Below, in pieces: positions 1-7,289 of a stretch of DNA of 11,637 nt. Under the pieces are notes generated by a model that was not told the DNA's origin, made no database searches, and worked only from the letters and a program-made list of their open reading frames with translations. This DNA is from Funneliformis mosseae (taxonomy: Eukaryota > Glomeromycota > Glomeromycetes > Glomerales > Glomeraceae). Both the position numbers and the translations under genes were made by a program. Positions within the stretch are counted from its first letter, which is position 1; each line of letters begins with the position of its first letter. The stretch lies in assembly GCA_910592005.1 (NCBI GenBank), contig CAJVPP010003437.1, forward strand, positions 1 to 11,637, in the 5' to 3' direction.

Positions 1-77
1 TGCGATTTCTTAATCTCAAGAAATTGCAATTTTAAGATTTGCATTCAGGTGATGCAATTCTTTTGACCGCCACTGTA
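1..77. mobile_element. Right terminus of a Tc1/mariner-like DNA transposon
   Basis: The sequence ends in TTTTGACCGCCACTG at 61-75, followed by TA at 76-77. Read from the other strand this is TA-CAGTGGCGGTCAAAA, the typical outer end of Tc1/mariner inverted repeats, which insert at TA. Inside it, TGCAATTTTAAGATTTGCA (27-45) and GATGCAATTC (52-61) repeat a TTGCA/TGCAA word, as transposase-binding subterminal repeats often do. Seen: the terminal motif and the TA. Known: the CAGTGGCGG-type end of the superfamily. Inferred: the body of the element lies to the left, outside the window. No matching opposite end occurs here, so autonomy cannot be judged. Confidence 0.6.
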
Positions 78-248
78 CCATGATTTAGATCATATTGGAC
101 ATAATTCTTAAATAGTACAAAAAAAGATGATAACGGTATTTTAAGCTAGGATTTCTGTTTGAAATTCAAATATCATTTCAAATATTTGAAATTATAATTT
201 TCTATCTATAACAAGATATTCGAAGTTCTATTTCAAATGGAAACCTGA

Positions 249-608
249 TCAAATGGATAAATGCCAACTTGATAATTTTTTTTCATACAATACGTATTTC
301 TCCAATACTCTTTCCAAATATGGATGAGGAGTACAAGCGATTCGGTTATTCTCGTGTCTTGGTTTCGTAGCCTGTTTCAGTTCCAATACACCCCAGTTTA
401 CTATCATTAAGAGTGTTTTCTCCATGTTTAATGGTGTAGAAGTATAGGCAAAGGTAATACTTATAAATTAATTATCGGACAAAAAAGTGTGTTATTTGTT
501 GAATACGATTTTTGATATTGGGACAAAGTCAATAAAAGGTTCCTCTATTAGTTTATTCAATTTTTCATGTACGCCAGAATAATCAATTTGATCAGTTCTG
601 TGCCTCAT
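249..608 (-). pseudogene. Coding remnant or small two-exon gene, unknown family
   Basis: Two open segments lie on the minus strand. The first starts with ATG at 608 and runs 38 codons to TAA at 492-494 (begins MRHRTDQIDYSGVHEKLNKL, continues IEEPFIDFVPISKI). The second region can be read in two frames. One has ATG at 425 and 58 residues ending at TGA 249-251, with HPYLERVLEKY near its C-terminus. The other starts at 459, runs 37 codons to TAA 346-348 (contains GCIGTETGYETKTRE), then 20 more codons to TGA 283-285. A 47-nt intron (460-506, GTATTC...ATAAG) would join codon 34 of the first segment in phase to the 459 frame, giving about 71 residues. Base composition is clearly richer in G+C than the flanks. 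I do not recognise the family. It may be a short gene, a truncated gene or a TE relic. Confidence 0.35.
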
Positions 609-626
609 TTGATATTACATATTAAT

Positions 627-1027
627 TACTTCCTCCGCTCCGTTAATCAAATATATTTCTTTATTTTAATTGAACTTTTTTTGAATTATCGTATATTTTG
701 AATTTTATACTTAGAATGTTTAATTTCATATAATTTTTTTTATATTTAATAAATAATTTTGCCCGGATGGTATATTTAAGGATTTTTTAATTTGGTAAAA
801 AGGTTATGCGCATGCAGATAACTACTGCGCTACTTGATCATAAAAAAAAGATAAATTTAAAAAAATATTATGGGAAGTAAGCTATTAAAATCACGTTACG
901 GATCAATCAGTTTGTTTATTTTTATCATATCAATTTAAGTAGTTAATCTATACCGAAGAAAATTACGATCACCTAGGGAAAATTTTAGTCATACAATTGA
1001 TTTTTAAAGACGGATAGCCGGAGCATA
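627..1027. mobile_element. Possible Stowaway-like MITE (weak)
   Basis: The left end reads TA-CTTCCTCCGCTCCGTTAATC from 627. The right end, read inward on the other strand from 1027, is TA-TGCTCCGGCTATCCGTC. Both contain CTCCG..CT..CCGT with small gaps, and both are bounded by TA, as in Stowaway/mariner-derived MITEs whose ends resemble CTCCCTCCGT. The interior is AT-rich without coding potential. The inverted repeat is short and gapped, so chance cannot be excluded. TACTGCGCTACTT at 823-835 inside this span recurs at 8228-8240. Confidence 0.22.
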
Positions 1028-1480
1028 ATGTGTAATATTTACGACGATCGCTCGGCATAATCTTATATTTTGATATTACATAATAAATGCTGTAAAAGTA
1101 TTCTGTATCTGTTTATTTTATCAGTTTAAAAATAGTTATGAAAATCTATAAGGGTTTTATTTTCTACGCACCTTGCACAAAATGTAGGGTGCGTTATATA
1201 AGAGGTGACATATAAATATATCTATAAATAAAAAAAATTCCAAGTCCCCAAAATAAACCGTAAAAATGAAACACATAGGGGTGTGACTAAAATAAAGTTT
1301 AAAAATATATAAAAATATAGCAGAAATAAGGTAATAATTATAATTATAATCTTTATGAAGGGGCCAAATTTGAAAATTATTATGACTATAACATGAATTA
1401 AATGAATGGACATAATATAAGAAATGGTTAAAAAAAAAATAATGAATGATCATTTTGCCGCTCAGCGAATAAAAACTGGT
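1028..1480. other. Intergenic / 3' flank of the secreted-protein gene
   Basis: AT-rich sequence without a convincing gene. It should include the 3' UTR of the minus-strand gene that stops at 1481. A small hairpin, ACGCACC (1166-1172) with GGTGCGT (1188-1194), sits about 290 nt downstream of that stop. AATAAA on the minus strand is present at 1112-1117, rather far for a polyadenylation signal. Open stretches here are low-complexity Phe/Tyr/Ile strings typical of AT-rich noncoding DNA. Confidence 0.5.
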
Positions 1481-1931
1481 TTAAACAGTACAGTCAAAGA
1501 TTTCCCAATTTTCTAAAACACCATGAAAGTGAAAACATTTATCCCCATCATTATTGAATGGGCCACGCCATTTATCGTGTTCAAAAGATCCAGCAACGTT
1601 GAAACCGAGGTAATATTTTTTTACACGATCAGGAATATTCACAGAATAACCTTTGTGAGCTATTTCACTACCATCGGCGAATCGTCCATCCCCTCCGTTT
1701 ACTGTTGAAGCTGTAACAGTTGTCGTTGTACCAGCCGATACCTTGTTATGTATCCACACGGTATGATCAGCTTATTTATTCCATTCAACAAATATATATA
1801 AAGTTATTAGAGTAGATATTAATTAAATATTAAATATTTTGTCATGATCATTCATATTTACCTTCAATGAGCGTGAGCGCCATCGATGTTAATAGGCCAA
1901 AGATGATTGCAATTAATGTGGAAAATTTCAT
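1481..1931 (-). CDS. Small secreted protein, 119 aa, two exons
   Basis: Exon 1 is 1862-1931 (70 nt) and exon 2 is 1481-1770 (290 nt); joined they give 119 residues and TAA. The intron is phase 1 and splits Ala24 (G|CT). The N-terminus, MKFSTLIAIIFGLLTSMA, is a classic signal peptide with likely cleavage after Ala18. The mature chain has no further membrane segment. It carries a Thr run (residues 38-41), a Gly/Asn/Asp-rich middle, aromatic patches, Trp29, Trp91 and Trp112, and exactly two cysteines, Cys102 and Cys117, which could form one disulfide around FHFHG (103-107). The start at 1931 is preferred over the in-frame ATG at 2081. It begins the signal peptide, has GCC just before ATG, and lies downstream of the TATA box, whereas the 2081 start is upstream of it. 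I recognise no domain. Effector-like or cell-wall roles are guesses from size and secretion only. Confidence 0.82.
1771..1861 (-). other. Spliceosomal intron of the secreted-protein gene (91 nt)
   Basis: On the minus strand the donor is G|GTAAAT at 1861 and the acceptor is AATAAG ending at 1771. A CTAAT branch-site candidate lies at 1806-1810, about 36 nt from the acceptor. Splicing removes an in-frame TGA just after the donor and TAA codons before the acceptor, and joins the signal peptide to the 92-codon downstream frame. A later AG in ACAAG|GTATCG exists, but it would drop residues and shift the frame. Confidence 0.8.
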
Positions 1932-1958
1932 GGCGAATTTATATATTTTTTTAATAGG

Positions 1959-2002
1959 AGTAGTAAGTATATTTAGTTGAAGTAGTAAGTATGTTTTGAT
2001 GA
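1959..2002. repeat. 22-bp tandem duplication in the 5' leader
   Basis: AGTAGTAAGTAT occurs at 1959-1970 and again at 1981-1992, each followed by a related 10-bp tail, making two adjacent 22-bp units that match at about 17 positions. They sit 28-71 nt upstream of the secreted-protein ATG, between it and the TATA box, so they are probably in the transcribed leader. On the coding strand the unit reads ATACTTACTACT. Confidence 0.7.
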
Positions 2003-2022
2003 AGTTTTGATTTGATCCATGC

Positions 2023-2034
2023 TTTATATTTATA
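2023..2034 (-). promoter_or_regulatory. TATA box of the secreted-protein gene
   Basis: The minus strand reads TATAAATATAAA here, about 92 nt upstream of the ATG at 1931. This is a good TATA match at a plausible distance, giving a leader of roughly 60 nt. The same strand is AT-rich throughout, so only position and match quality support it. Confidence 0.5.
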
Positions 2035-2081
2035 TCTAAAAACTTTTCATAAAGCCAAGGGAAAAAAAAAAAACTAAACAT

Positions 2082-2723
2082 ATTCGTAAAATTCAGAAAA
2101 TCACAAATTCCTTTTTGCGATATTCACATTTTTATTTATTATGAAATGATTTTCATTATCGTTATTTTAAATTCTTATTTATTACAAAAAGGGACAAAAA
2201 AATAAAATTTTAATTTAATAAATGTTTTGAATCAGTTAAAATTTACATTCAGGAATAAAATTTTCGACTTTACCCCCTTTCTCGACTGATACTAAAGGTG
2301 AAATTATACAAGATTTTCATCCCTCTGACCTAAAAAAATTTTTTATATATTAAATTTTAATGAATATGAGATGATCTAAAAAAAATAGTCGGTATCTTTT
2401 CTGATTTTTGTAATTCTGTCAAAATTTGGTGCCACGTTTTGAATTTGGCTACAGGGTTATTTGTTTGTATTTATTACCTCTTTATTTTTTATTCATTCTA
2501 ATCAATTTTATTTATTGTATTGCGGAAAATTTTTTCAAAATCTTCAAAATTCAATCCTTTTATTGGTGTAGCAATTTAGCATTCCCCTTTTTTGTTAACA
2601 AAAAACTAGATTCATTATTATGAAAAAATAAAAAAAAAAAAATTGTATGAATCAATAAAGACCCTATTTTATTTAATTGTTTTATTAATAAATTATCAAT
2701 TTTTATTTTTTTCTTATCTTTTT
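2082..2723. other. Intergenic, with one exon-like block on the minus strand
   Basis: Mostly AT-rich low-complexity DNA. The exception is 2274-2329 on the minus strand. A TTTTTTTAG acceptor (AG at 2330-2331) precedes 18 open codons (VRGMKILYNFTFSISRER), and GTAAAG starts at 2273 as a possible donor. No partner exon was found, so this is either a decayed exon or chance. The 65-codon open stretch at 2426-2623 (+) is Phe/Leu/Ile-rich and not convincing. Confidence 0.35.
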
Positions 2724-2935
2724 AGGTTAGTTTCGATCCTCTTTCCCGGTTCATCACCGAAGGTAAGCTGACTAATTTTTTTCGATTTATTTTTTTTTTT
2801 TTTTTTTTTTCTTATTTTGGTAATTAGTTCTGAGTACTAATTATATTTATTTGATTAATTTTATTTTTTAGGCTAGATCGGTTCATCCCTTTAGCTGGAA
2901 TTACTCGATTTTCGTTGCCGCAGCATAGGTTGCTT
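2724..2935 (+). pseudogene. Two exon-like blocks around a well-formed intron
   Basis: A polypyrimidine tract and AG at 2724-2725 precede a GC-richer block, 2726-2762. Then comes donor GTAAGC (2763), a T21 run (2790-2810), a perfect TACTAAT branch site (2835-2841) and acceptor TTTTTTAG ending at 2871, followed by a second GC-richer block to about 2930. The 109-nt intron is textbook fungal type. Spliced, one frame stays open for 30 residues, with ARSVHPFSWNYSIFVAAA on the second block, ending at TAG 2927-2929. A second frame is open if splicing enters after AG at 2729-2730; it contains LDRFIPLAGITRFSLPQHR. No start codon or upstream exon is visible. It is a remnant of a spliced gene or a spliced noncoding transcript; the family is not recognised. 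Confidence 0.4.
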
Positions 2936-3202
2936 GATTTTATCATTACCTTAAATATTAATTTTTTTATTTATTTTTTTTTTATATAATCACATAATAA
3001 AAATTACCAAAAAATCTTTTATTATTCATTCATGTGATTCTTCTTCCCAATTTTTTTTTAAAAATCATTTATAAACAACCAATATCGATATGATATCATA
3101 ACCAAATTTATACCTATTTGGGAACGGCCATAGATAACACTATATAAAGTGGAATCACCTGACACCAAAATCTATATGGCATGAACTATATATGGTGTTA
3201 AC

Positions 3203-3290
3203 TAGGGATGTAACGGTCGGTCGTGGTCAGACAACGGTTGGTCAACCGGTCGGTCACGGTTATGACCGGTTATAATAACGTCTTCTGCGG
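3203..3290. mobile_element. hAT-like transposon terminus (left end)
   Basis: TAGGGATGTAACGGTCGG begins at 3203, and the next 70 nt are packed with GGTCGGTC, ACGGTT and ACCGGT motifs, including the near palindrome CGGTTG-GT-CAACCG at 3235-3248. hAT elements commonly end in a short YAGGG-TG terminus followed by many G/C-rich subterminal transposase-binding repeats, in an otherwise AT-rich context. The candidate 8-bp flank is GTGTTAAC (3195-3202). No matching right end (CCGTTACATCCCTA) is present in the window, so the element is truncated, degraded or a solo end. Confidence 0.5.
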
Positions 3291-3888
3291 TAACTGATTT
3301 TTACGAAAAATGTGAATAATCTTGTTTTTGATCGTCGCTCCTTTATTGATAATCATTGAAAGGTCGAATAATTAAAAAAAAAAATAATATTATTAAAATA
3401 TAGTTTTAAATTCCCTAAAGAAATTATCAAAAAAGTTCATGCAATTTATAATTTTATAATTGATTATAATAAGATTTATTTATTTATATTTGAATTAATT
3501 TTTTATTATATTTATCTCAACAGCTTCATATTGAAATTAGATAAATTTATACAATGTTTTAGATTAATGATATCTATTTTCAAGAATTACGTATAAATTA
3601 AACTAAACAACTTTTAAATGTAATTGAAGCAAGAATCCGACCGAAAAAATATTGAAGTTTGCGATTGGACTGTCCAATACGTTTAAAAATTAATCATATG
3701 ATTTTTAATATTGTTAGCCAGTTAGTCATCATTTCTCAGATTTAATAAAAATCATTCATTAAACCTAACAAAAGAACGCGTGTATCAAAAAAAAAAAAAA
3801 AATGCAAACAGACTGGAAAAAAAAAAATTAATTTAATTAGTAAATTGTAAATTTTTTTTTTTGATTTTTAAAATTCTCATTTTTTTAA
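3291..3888. other. AT-rich DNA without a recognisable gene
   Basis: This may be interior sequence of the hAT-like element or plain intergenic DNA. The only structure that stands out is the palindrome ATTGGAC-T-GTCCAAT at 3664-3678. No open frame of interest appears on either strand. Confidence 0.5.
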
Positions 3889-3934
3889 ATCGCCGTTTTC
3901 GAATTAGTGTGAGCAGGTGATTTGTCGATCAATT
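3889..3934 (+). repeat. Left 46-bp terminal inverted repeat
   Basis: Begins ATCGCCGTTTTC and ends GATTTGTCGATCAATT. It pairs with 4617-4662; the four mismatches are all in the middle third, and the outer 12 bp and inner 21 bp are perfect. Confidence 0.8.
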
Positions 3935-4616
3935 TAAAAAAGAAAAATTAAAAACACTAGAAAAATATTTAAATAACACTTGAAAAAAATAAAAAAAAGT
4001 AATATTAAAACACAAAAAATAAATGTTACATTAAAAATTACAAATTATATAATAAAATTAAACAATTTTTTCGTTCTCATTATTGAAAAAAATAAAAAAA
4101 TCCTTCCAAAAAATGAATAATTTCTCTAGTAATTTAAAACATCAAATATTCCTAAATATATTTATAACAAGAACACATTGGATCCATGAAAAAAATTAAC
4201 AATTATTGCATTTTTCTAAAAAATCAAAAATTTCATGTTAGAATGAATTATTATAAAATGATAAAGACTCATCCAAAAAAAACCATTTCTCATTACTTAC
4301 TTAAAATATATTTTATAAAAAAAAAAGATAAGTATAAGCTAAAACGAAGCTTTTAGGAGAAAACTTACTTAGGAATCGCAACAGGAATCTCGCCAATAAT
4401 TGTAGTAATAGGGAATCGTTTTGGAATCGCTAGGAAGCTAGGAATCGTTTTATAAGCTAAAAGAAACTTCTACATATTAAACCTCACTAATACAAAAGGC
4501 TCAAATACTCTATGTTATGAAGGTTAATAAAAGTTAAAAAGTTTTGAAAAAATAATTTCATTAAGAAAGTTTTTTAGTTATACTTTAGTGTAATCCGAAA
4601 ATCCTTTTTTTATTAT

Positions 4617-4662
4617 AATTGATCGACAAATCACCTGATCACACCATTTTGAAAACGGCGAT
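4617..4662 (-). repeat. Right 46-bp terminal inverted repeat
   Basis: Inverted partner of 3889-3934. Starts AATTGATCGACAAATCACCT and ends GAAAACGGCGAT. The outer word AAAACGGCGA recurs at 4765-4774, inside the neighbouring dispersed repeat. Confidence 0.8.
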
Positions 4663-4749
4663 AATTGGATAACGATACCAGAATTGATTGCTAAGCAAAT
4701 CCTTTTCTTATTAGTACAATGTTCCTGTCGTTGATTTTTGCTTTTTTTT

Positions 4750-4945
4750 CAAATTACAAATGTTAAAACGGCGAAAGCGAAAATATCGCGAAGGGATAAA
4801 GGAAGGCTTTTTTTGAGGCGCATGTATACAAATACAAGAAGGGGCGAGCGAGGTATATTGAGCTGTTTAAGGCTTGCTTGGCAAAATGATCTTCAAAGGA
4901 CTAACTGCAAATATCGAAACAATTTTACATACGAAATACTCCCGC
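4750..4945 (+). repeat. Dispersed repeat, copy 1
   Basis: This block shares with 8582-8715, in the same order and orientation, ATTACAAAT / GTTACAAAT, then GTTAAAA-GGC.AAAG.GAAAATATC.CGAAG, then the exact 21-bp word at 4899-4919 and 8670-8690 (GACTAACTGCAAATATCGAA plus one A), then GATTTT/AATTTT and related ends. Copy 1 is longer because about 70 nt between the conserved parts are missing from copy 2. A 77-codon open stretch (4738-4971, Arg/Lys-rich) covers copy 1. Copy 2 has stops in the matching frame, so I treat this open stretch as part of the repeat and not a gene. Confidence 0.65.
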
Positions 4946-5020
4946 CCACGAATAATTATTGTTCTCTTTAAGAATCCTAAAAAAAAGAGTTTATTGAATT
5001 TAGTGACAACGTCTTAAGTA

Positions 5021-5095
5021 TTGTCGAACAAAATTTTTTTTTTGTGAAGTGTCTTTATTAAAAAGAAATCTGTAAAAAAAAAATTTGTTCGACAA
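5021..5095. repeat. Foldback with 21-bp arms
   Basis: TTGTCGAACAAAA plus a T run (5021-5043) is matched in inverted orientation by an A run plus TTTGTTCGACAA (5074-5095), with a one-base length difference. The spacer is about 30 nt. AAGT just outside each arm extends the pairing imperfectly. Transcribed in either direction this would form a stable hairpin. It could be a very small inverted-repeat element. No terminator role is expected in a eukaryote. Confidence 0.65.
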
Positions 5096-5598
5096 ACTTC
5101 CTGATTGCCTTATGACCTAAATAAAAAAAGAGAAAGCCTCCCTAATGTTCAGTATATCGAAGACACTAATAATTAATTGAAAAAAAAGCTAACTTCAAAA
5201 GAAATGATACATTATAATAAGTTCGTCGAATAAAATATACACAATCAATACATTTTGGAGATACACGGTAAAAGGTAAATTTATAATATTCTTTTATTAA
5301 ACTCTTGGTTTTATCTATCTCGAGTTGATTTTCATTCAGAGGGAAAATACAAAATATGAAATAATTTACTAATAAAATATTATAATAATTAATATAATAA
5401 TAATTTAATTATAATAAATAATACTCATAACTAATTACAATAACAACGAATTCGTATATTTTTGGAGAGGATAAAAATAATTTAATTATAATAAATAATA
5501 ATGTCTAATGAATCATTCATCGGTTTTTATCACATATACTGACACATTGAAATAAAGTATTTTATGCATCTAATAACCATAAATTATGGAGTTGGTCG
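5096..5598. other. AT-rich intergenic DNA with an exact 25-bp direct repeat
   Basis: AATAATTTAATTATAATAAA (the first 20 of 25 bases) occurs at 5399-5423 and again at 5476-5500, 77 bp apart. Between the copies lies CGAATTCG. The unit is low in complexity but the match is exact. Nothing else is recognised in this stretch. Confidence 0.5.
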
Positions 5599-5901
5599 TT
5601 AGGCGGGCAAAAGGCCCATTCGATGTTGAAAATAACGACCTTTGTTGCTTAGTTCGAAGCCTAATTCTATAAGATACAAATTTCTTCGTATCCTATTTCC
5701 CTCCACAATTCCACTAATTTTGTTCGAGAACTCCTTTGGTCTAGGTGGAAACGGGACGAAACTCTTTTCAATTTCCATGATTTCTCCTCCTTCGTCAAAA
5801 GATTCGTCATTTCCAAACTGGTATATTAACACTCAGTTTTGGTGTATGGATCTTTTGCGATTATTGACCATTCTTTGCAGGTTAATCACAAGTTGAATGG
5901 T
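5599..5901 (-). pseudogene. F-box-like protein fragment, nonsense plus frameshift
   Basis: After a TTTTTAG acceptor (AG at 5902-5903) the minus strand reads PFNL-stop-LTCKEWSIIAKDPYTKTE, then shifts frame by one base at about 5830 and continues LIYQFGNDESFDEGGEIMEI and on through PFPPRP to TAA at 5599-5601. The LRLTCKEWSIIAKDP pattern resembles the second half of an F-box domain (L..VCK.W..IA.DP), the Skp1-binding helices of SCF ubiquitin ligases. The stop (TGA, 5886-5888) is one C-to-T change from CGA, which would restore Arg. The shift (TGTTA where TGGTTA would give Trp-Leu) is one missing base. Downstream of the shift 77 codons are open. I associate EWLIYQFG-type proteins with large Glomeromycotina families, from memory. 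A sequencing error could explain one lesion but hardly both. Confidence 0.55.
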
Positions 5902-6592
5902 CTAAAAATATTGACTTTAATAGATTTTTCGAGGTGTAAAACATTGGACTTTTTTGTATATATGATGTTTGTAAGGATAAGGGTAGTCATTTTTGTGCTT
6001 TTGCTTTAAAATGTAAATAACTGTTTCAAGTCAGTTATGAAAAAAAAGATGATTCGAATTTCGACCTATAAATAGTAATAATAAAAAAAAGGGTACCTTG
6101 AAGTTATACTGATTACGTGTTGAGTAATTATTACTAAAAAAAAAAAAAAGTTTAATATTTTTAGCCCAAGCTTGATAAAGAAAAAAAATTGCATATTTCA
6201 TTCAAGCTTTCAAGCTCTACTTTTTTAGTCTTGACAAAGATATTTATTTGTTTCGCATCTTTATTATTTCCTTTTTGATATTTATTAAAATAATTTTTTT
6301 AAATCAAGTTTGGCGTAACTCCGATTTGTAAACCTTTAACTTTTTTTTTTTAATGTATACTTTCTATCTGCATTGGTATTATTACGTAACTTCAATCCCG
6401 GTTTTTACAAAAATGAATTTAGTTATATTGTTCATTTTTTAATTCATTGTATAATGATTTATTTTTTAAGAAATTTTGTACAAGATATTTAACTTGATTA
6501 ATACTCATTATAAAATCTTATCTGAAACTGATGTTTAATCTCAACCGATAACAGGTTTTTTTTTAAGTCCAATTCCCTTAAAAATTTTTTAT

Positions 6593-6608
6593 TGTATCAT
6601 ATGATACA
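6593..6608. repeat. Perfect 16-bp palindrome
   Basis: TGTATCAT|ATGATACA is exactly self-complementary. It lies 12 bp before a 27-A run and in no gene. It could be a protein-binding site or chance in AT-rich DNA. Confidence 0.6.
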
Positions 6609-6620
6609 TATTTCTTTGTC

Positions 6621-6647
6621 AAAAAAAAAAAAAAAAAAAAAAAAAAA
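6621..6647 (+). repeat. A27 homopolymer run
   Basis: Twenty-seven consecutive A, the longest homopolymer in the window. A retroposon poly(A) tail is possible, but no target-site duplication or recognisable element body was found upstream. Confidence 0.7.
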
Positions 6648-7289
6648 CCATTAGGGACATTCTGCATATTTTCGTTTTAATAAAATCTAAATTAAAAAAA
6701 AAACTTTTTGTTGCATGTTTTACATATTCCTTCATTCCATTCCTTTTTTTGGTTATTGTATATAACACGAAAAATAATTATTCAAAAAAAGAAAAGCTTT
6801 TCTAAATGTACGCATCATTTGCTTTTGGTTGCAAACATAATCCGAGGTGGAATTTCGAGTAATATAAATCATAACGAATTAATCTTACATAATAAATTAA
6901 CAGCTTTACCCGTTTATTGAGAGGGTAATCTGAAAAAGTAATTTAATAAAAATATATTTATTCATTTATCGTTATCGTTATTATTAATAAATACTATTTT
7001 TATTGAAGTCGTTCTACCAAATTATTACAATTTTACACTTCCATATTATAATTATTATTCATATTTAGTTGGCATTTTGATCATCACGATCGACGTGCTT
7101 TTTCATTGTTAGTTTTTTTTTTCGAACTACAGAATAAATGGTTAATACCAGAAAGTGAAAGATCACAAATTTGGTTTTATTATTATTTTAACTATCATTC
7201 AAATTTTTTACAATTGTTCAAGATAAGAGATATGCATGTACCACAATAAATGATTTGATTTTTATGAAAGCTAATATAATGTAACCTTT

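Larger units (their letters stand above)
3889..4662. mobile_element. Non-autonomous inverted-repeat element (MITE-like, 774 bp)
   Basis: The outer 46 bp at 3889-3934 (starting ATCGCCGTTTTCG) and at 4617-4662 (ending GAAAACGGCGAT) are inverted copies that match at 42 of 46 positions with no gaps. The 682-bp interior is very AT-rich and has no coding capacity, so a partner transposase would have to act in trans. Inside, around 4370-4455, GGAATCG occurs four times and AGCTAAAA/TTTTAG words form short inverted repeats. Target-site duplications are not clear: the flanks share only AA on each side. The length and similarity of the inverted repeats rule out chance. The superfamily is unknown. Confidence 0.75.
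5902..7289. other. AT-rich intergenic DNA
   Basis: No gene is supported. Notable items are the inverted pair ATAACTG (6017-6023) and CAGTTAT (6032-6038), the perfect 16-bp palindrome TGTATCATATGATACA (6593-6608), and an A27 run (6621-6647), which could be a retroposon tail or slippage. The 70-codon open stretch at 6708-6920 (+), ending ANIIRGGISSNINHNELILH..., has a faintly protein-like end but no start context, splice partner or known motif. Confidence 0.4.

Noticed and set aside
1157..1453. 98-codon minus-strand open stretch
   Set aside because: It is dominated by Tyr, Phe and Ile, as expected from AT-rich noncoding DNA, and overlaps the probable 3' UTR of the secreted-protein gene.
1523..1708. 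61-codon plus-strand open stretch
   Set aside because: It is antisense to exon 2 of the secreted-protein gene, with no start context of its own.
1848..2081. Longer N-terminus for the secreted protein starting at ATG 2081
   Set aside because: It would place 50 residues before a perfect signal peptide and would start upstream of the TATA box at 2023-2034. The ATG at 1931 fits much better.
2426..2623. 65-codon plus-strand open stretch
   Set aside because: Low-complexity Phe/Leu/Ile content with no motif, splice partner or promoter.
2872..2935. GTAATTCCAGCT on the minus strand, a word of 18S rRNA
   Set aside because: Only about 12 nt match and the flanks do not follow rRNA, so it is coincidence.
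4738..4971. 77-codon Arg-rich open stretch, plus strand
   Set aside because: It lies over dispersed-repeat copy 1. The second copy at 8582-8715 has stops in the corresponding frame, so no protein is conserved.
5642..5896. 84-codon plus-strand open stretch
   Set aside because: It is antisense to the F-box-like relic, whose strand shows the recognisable motif.
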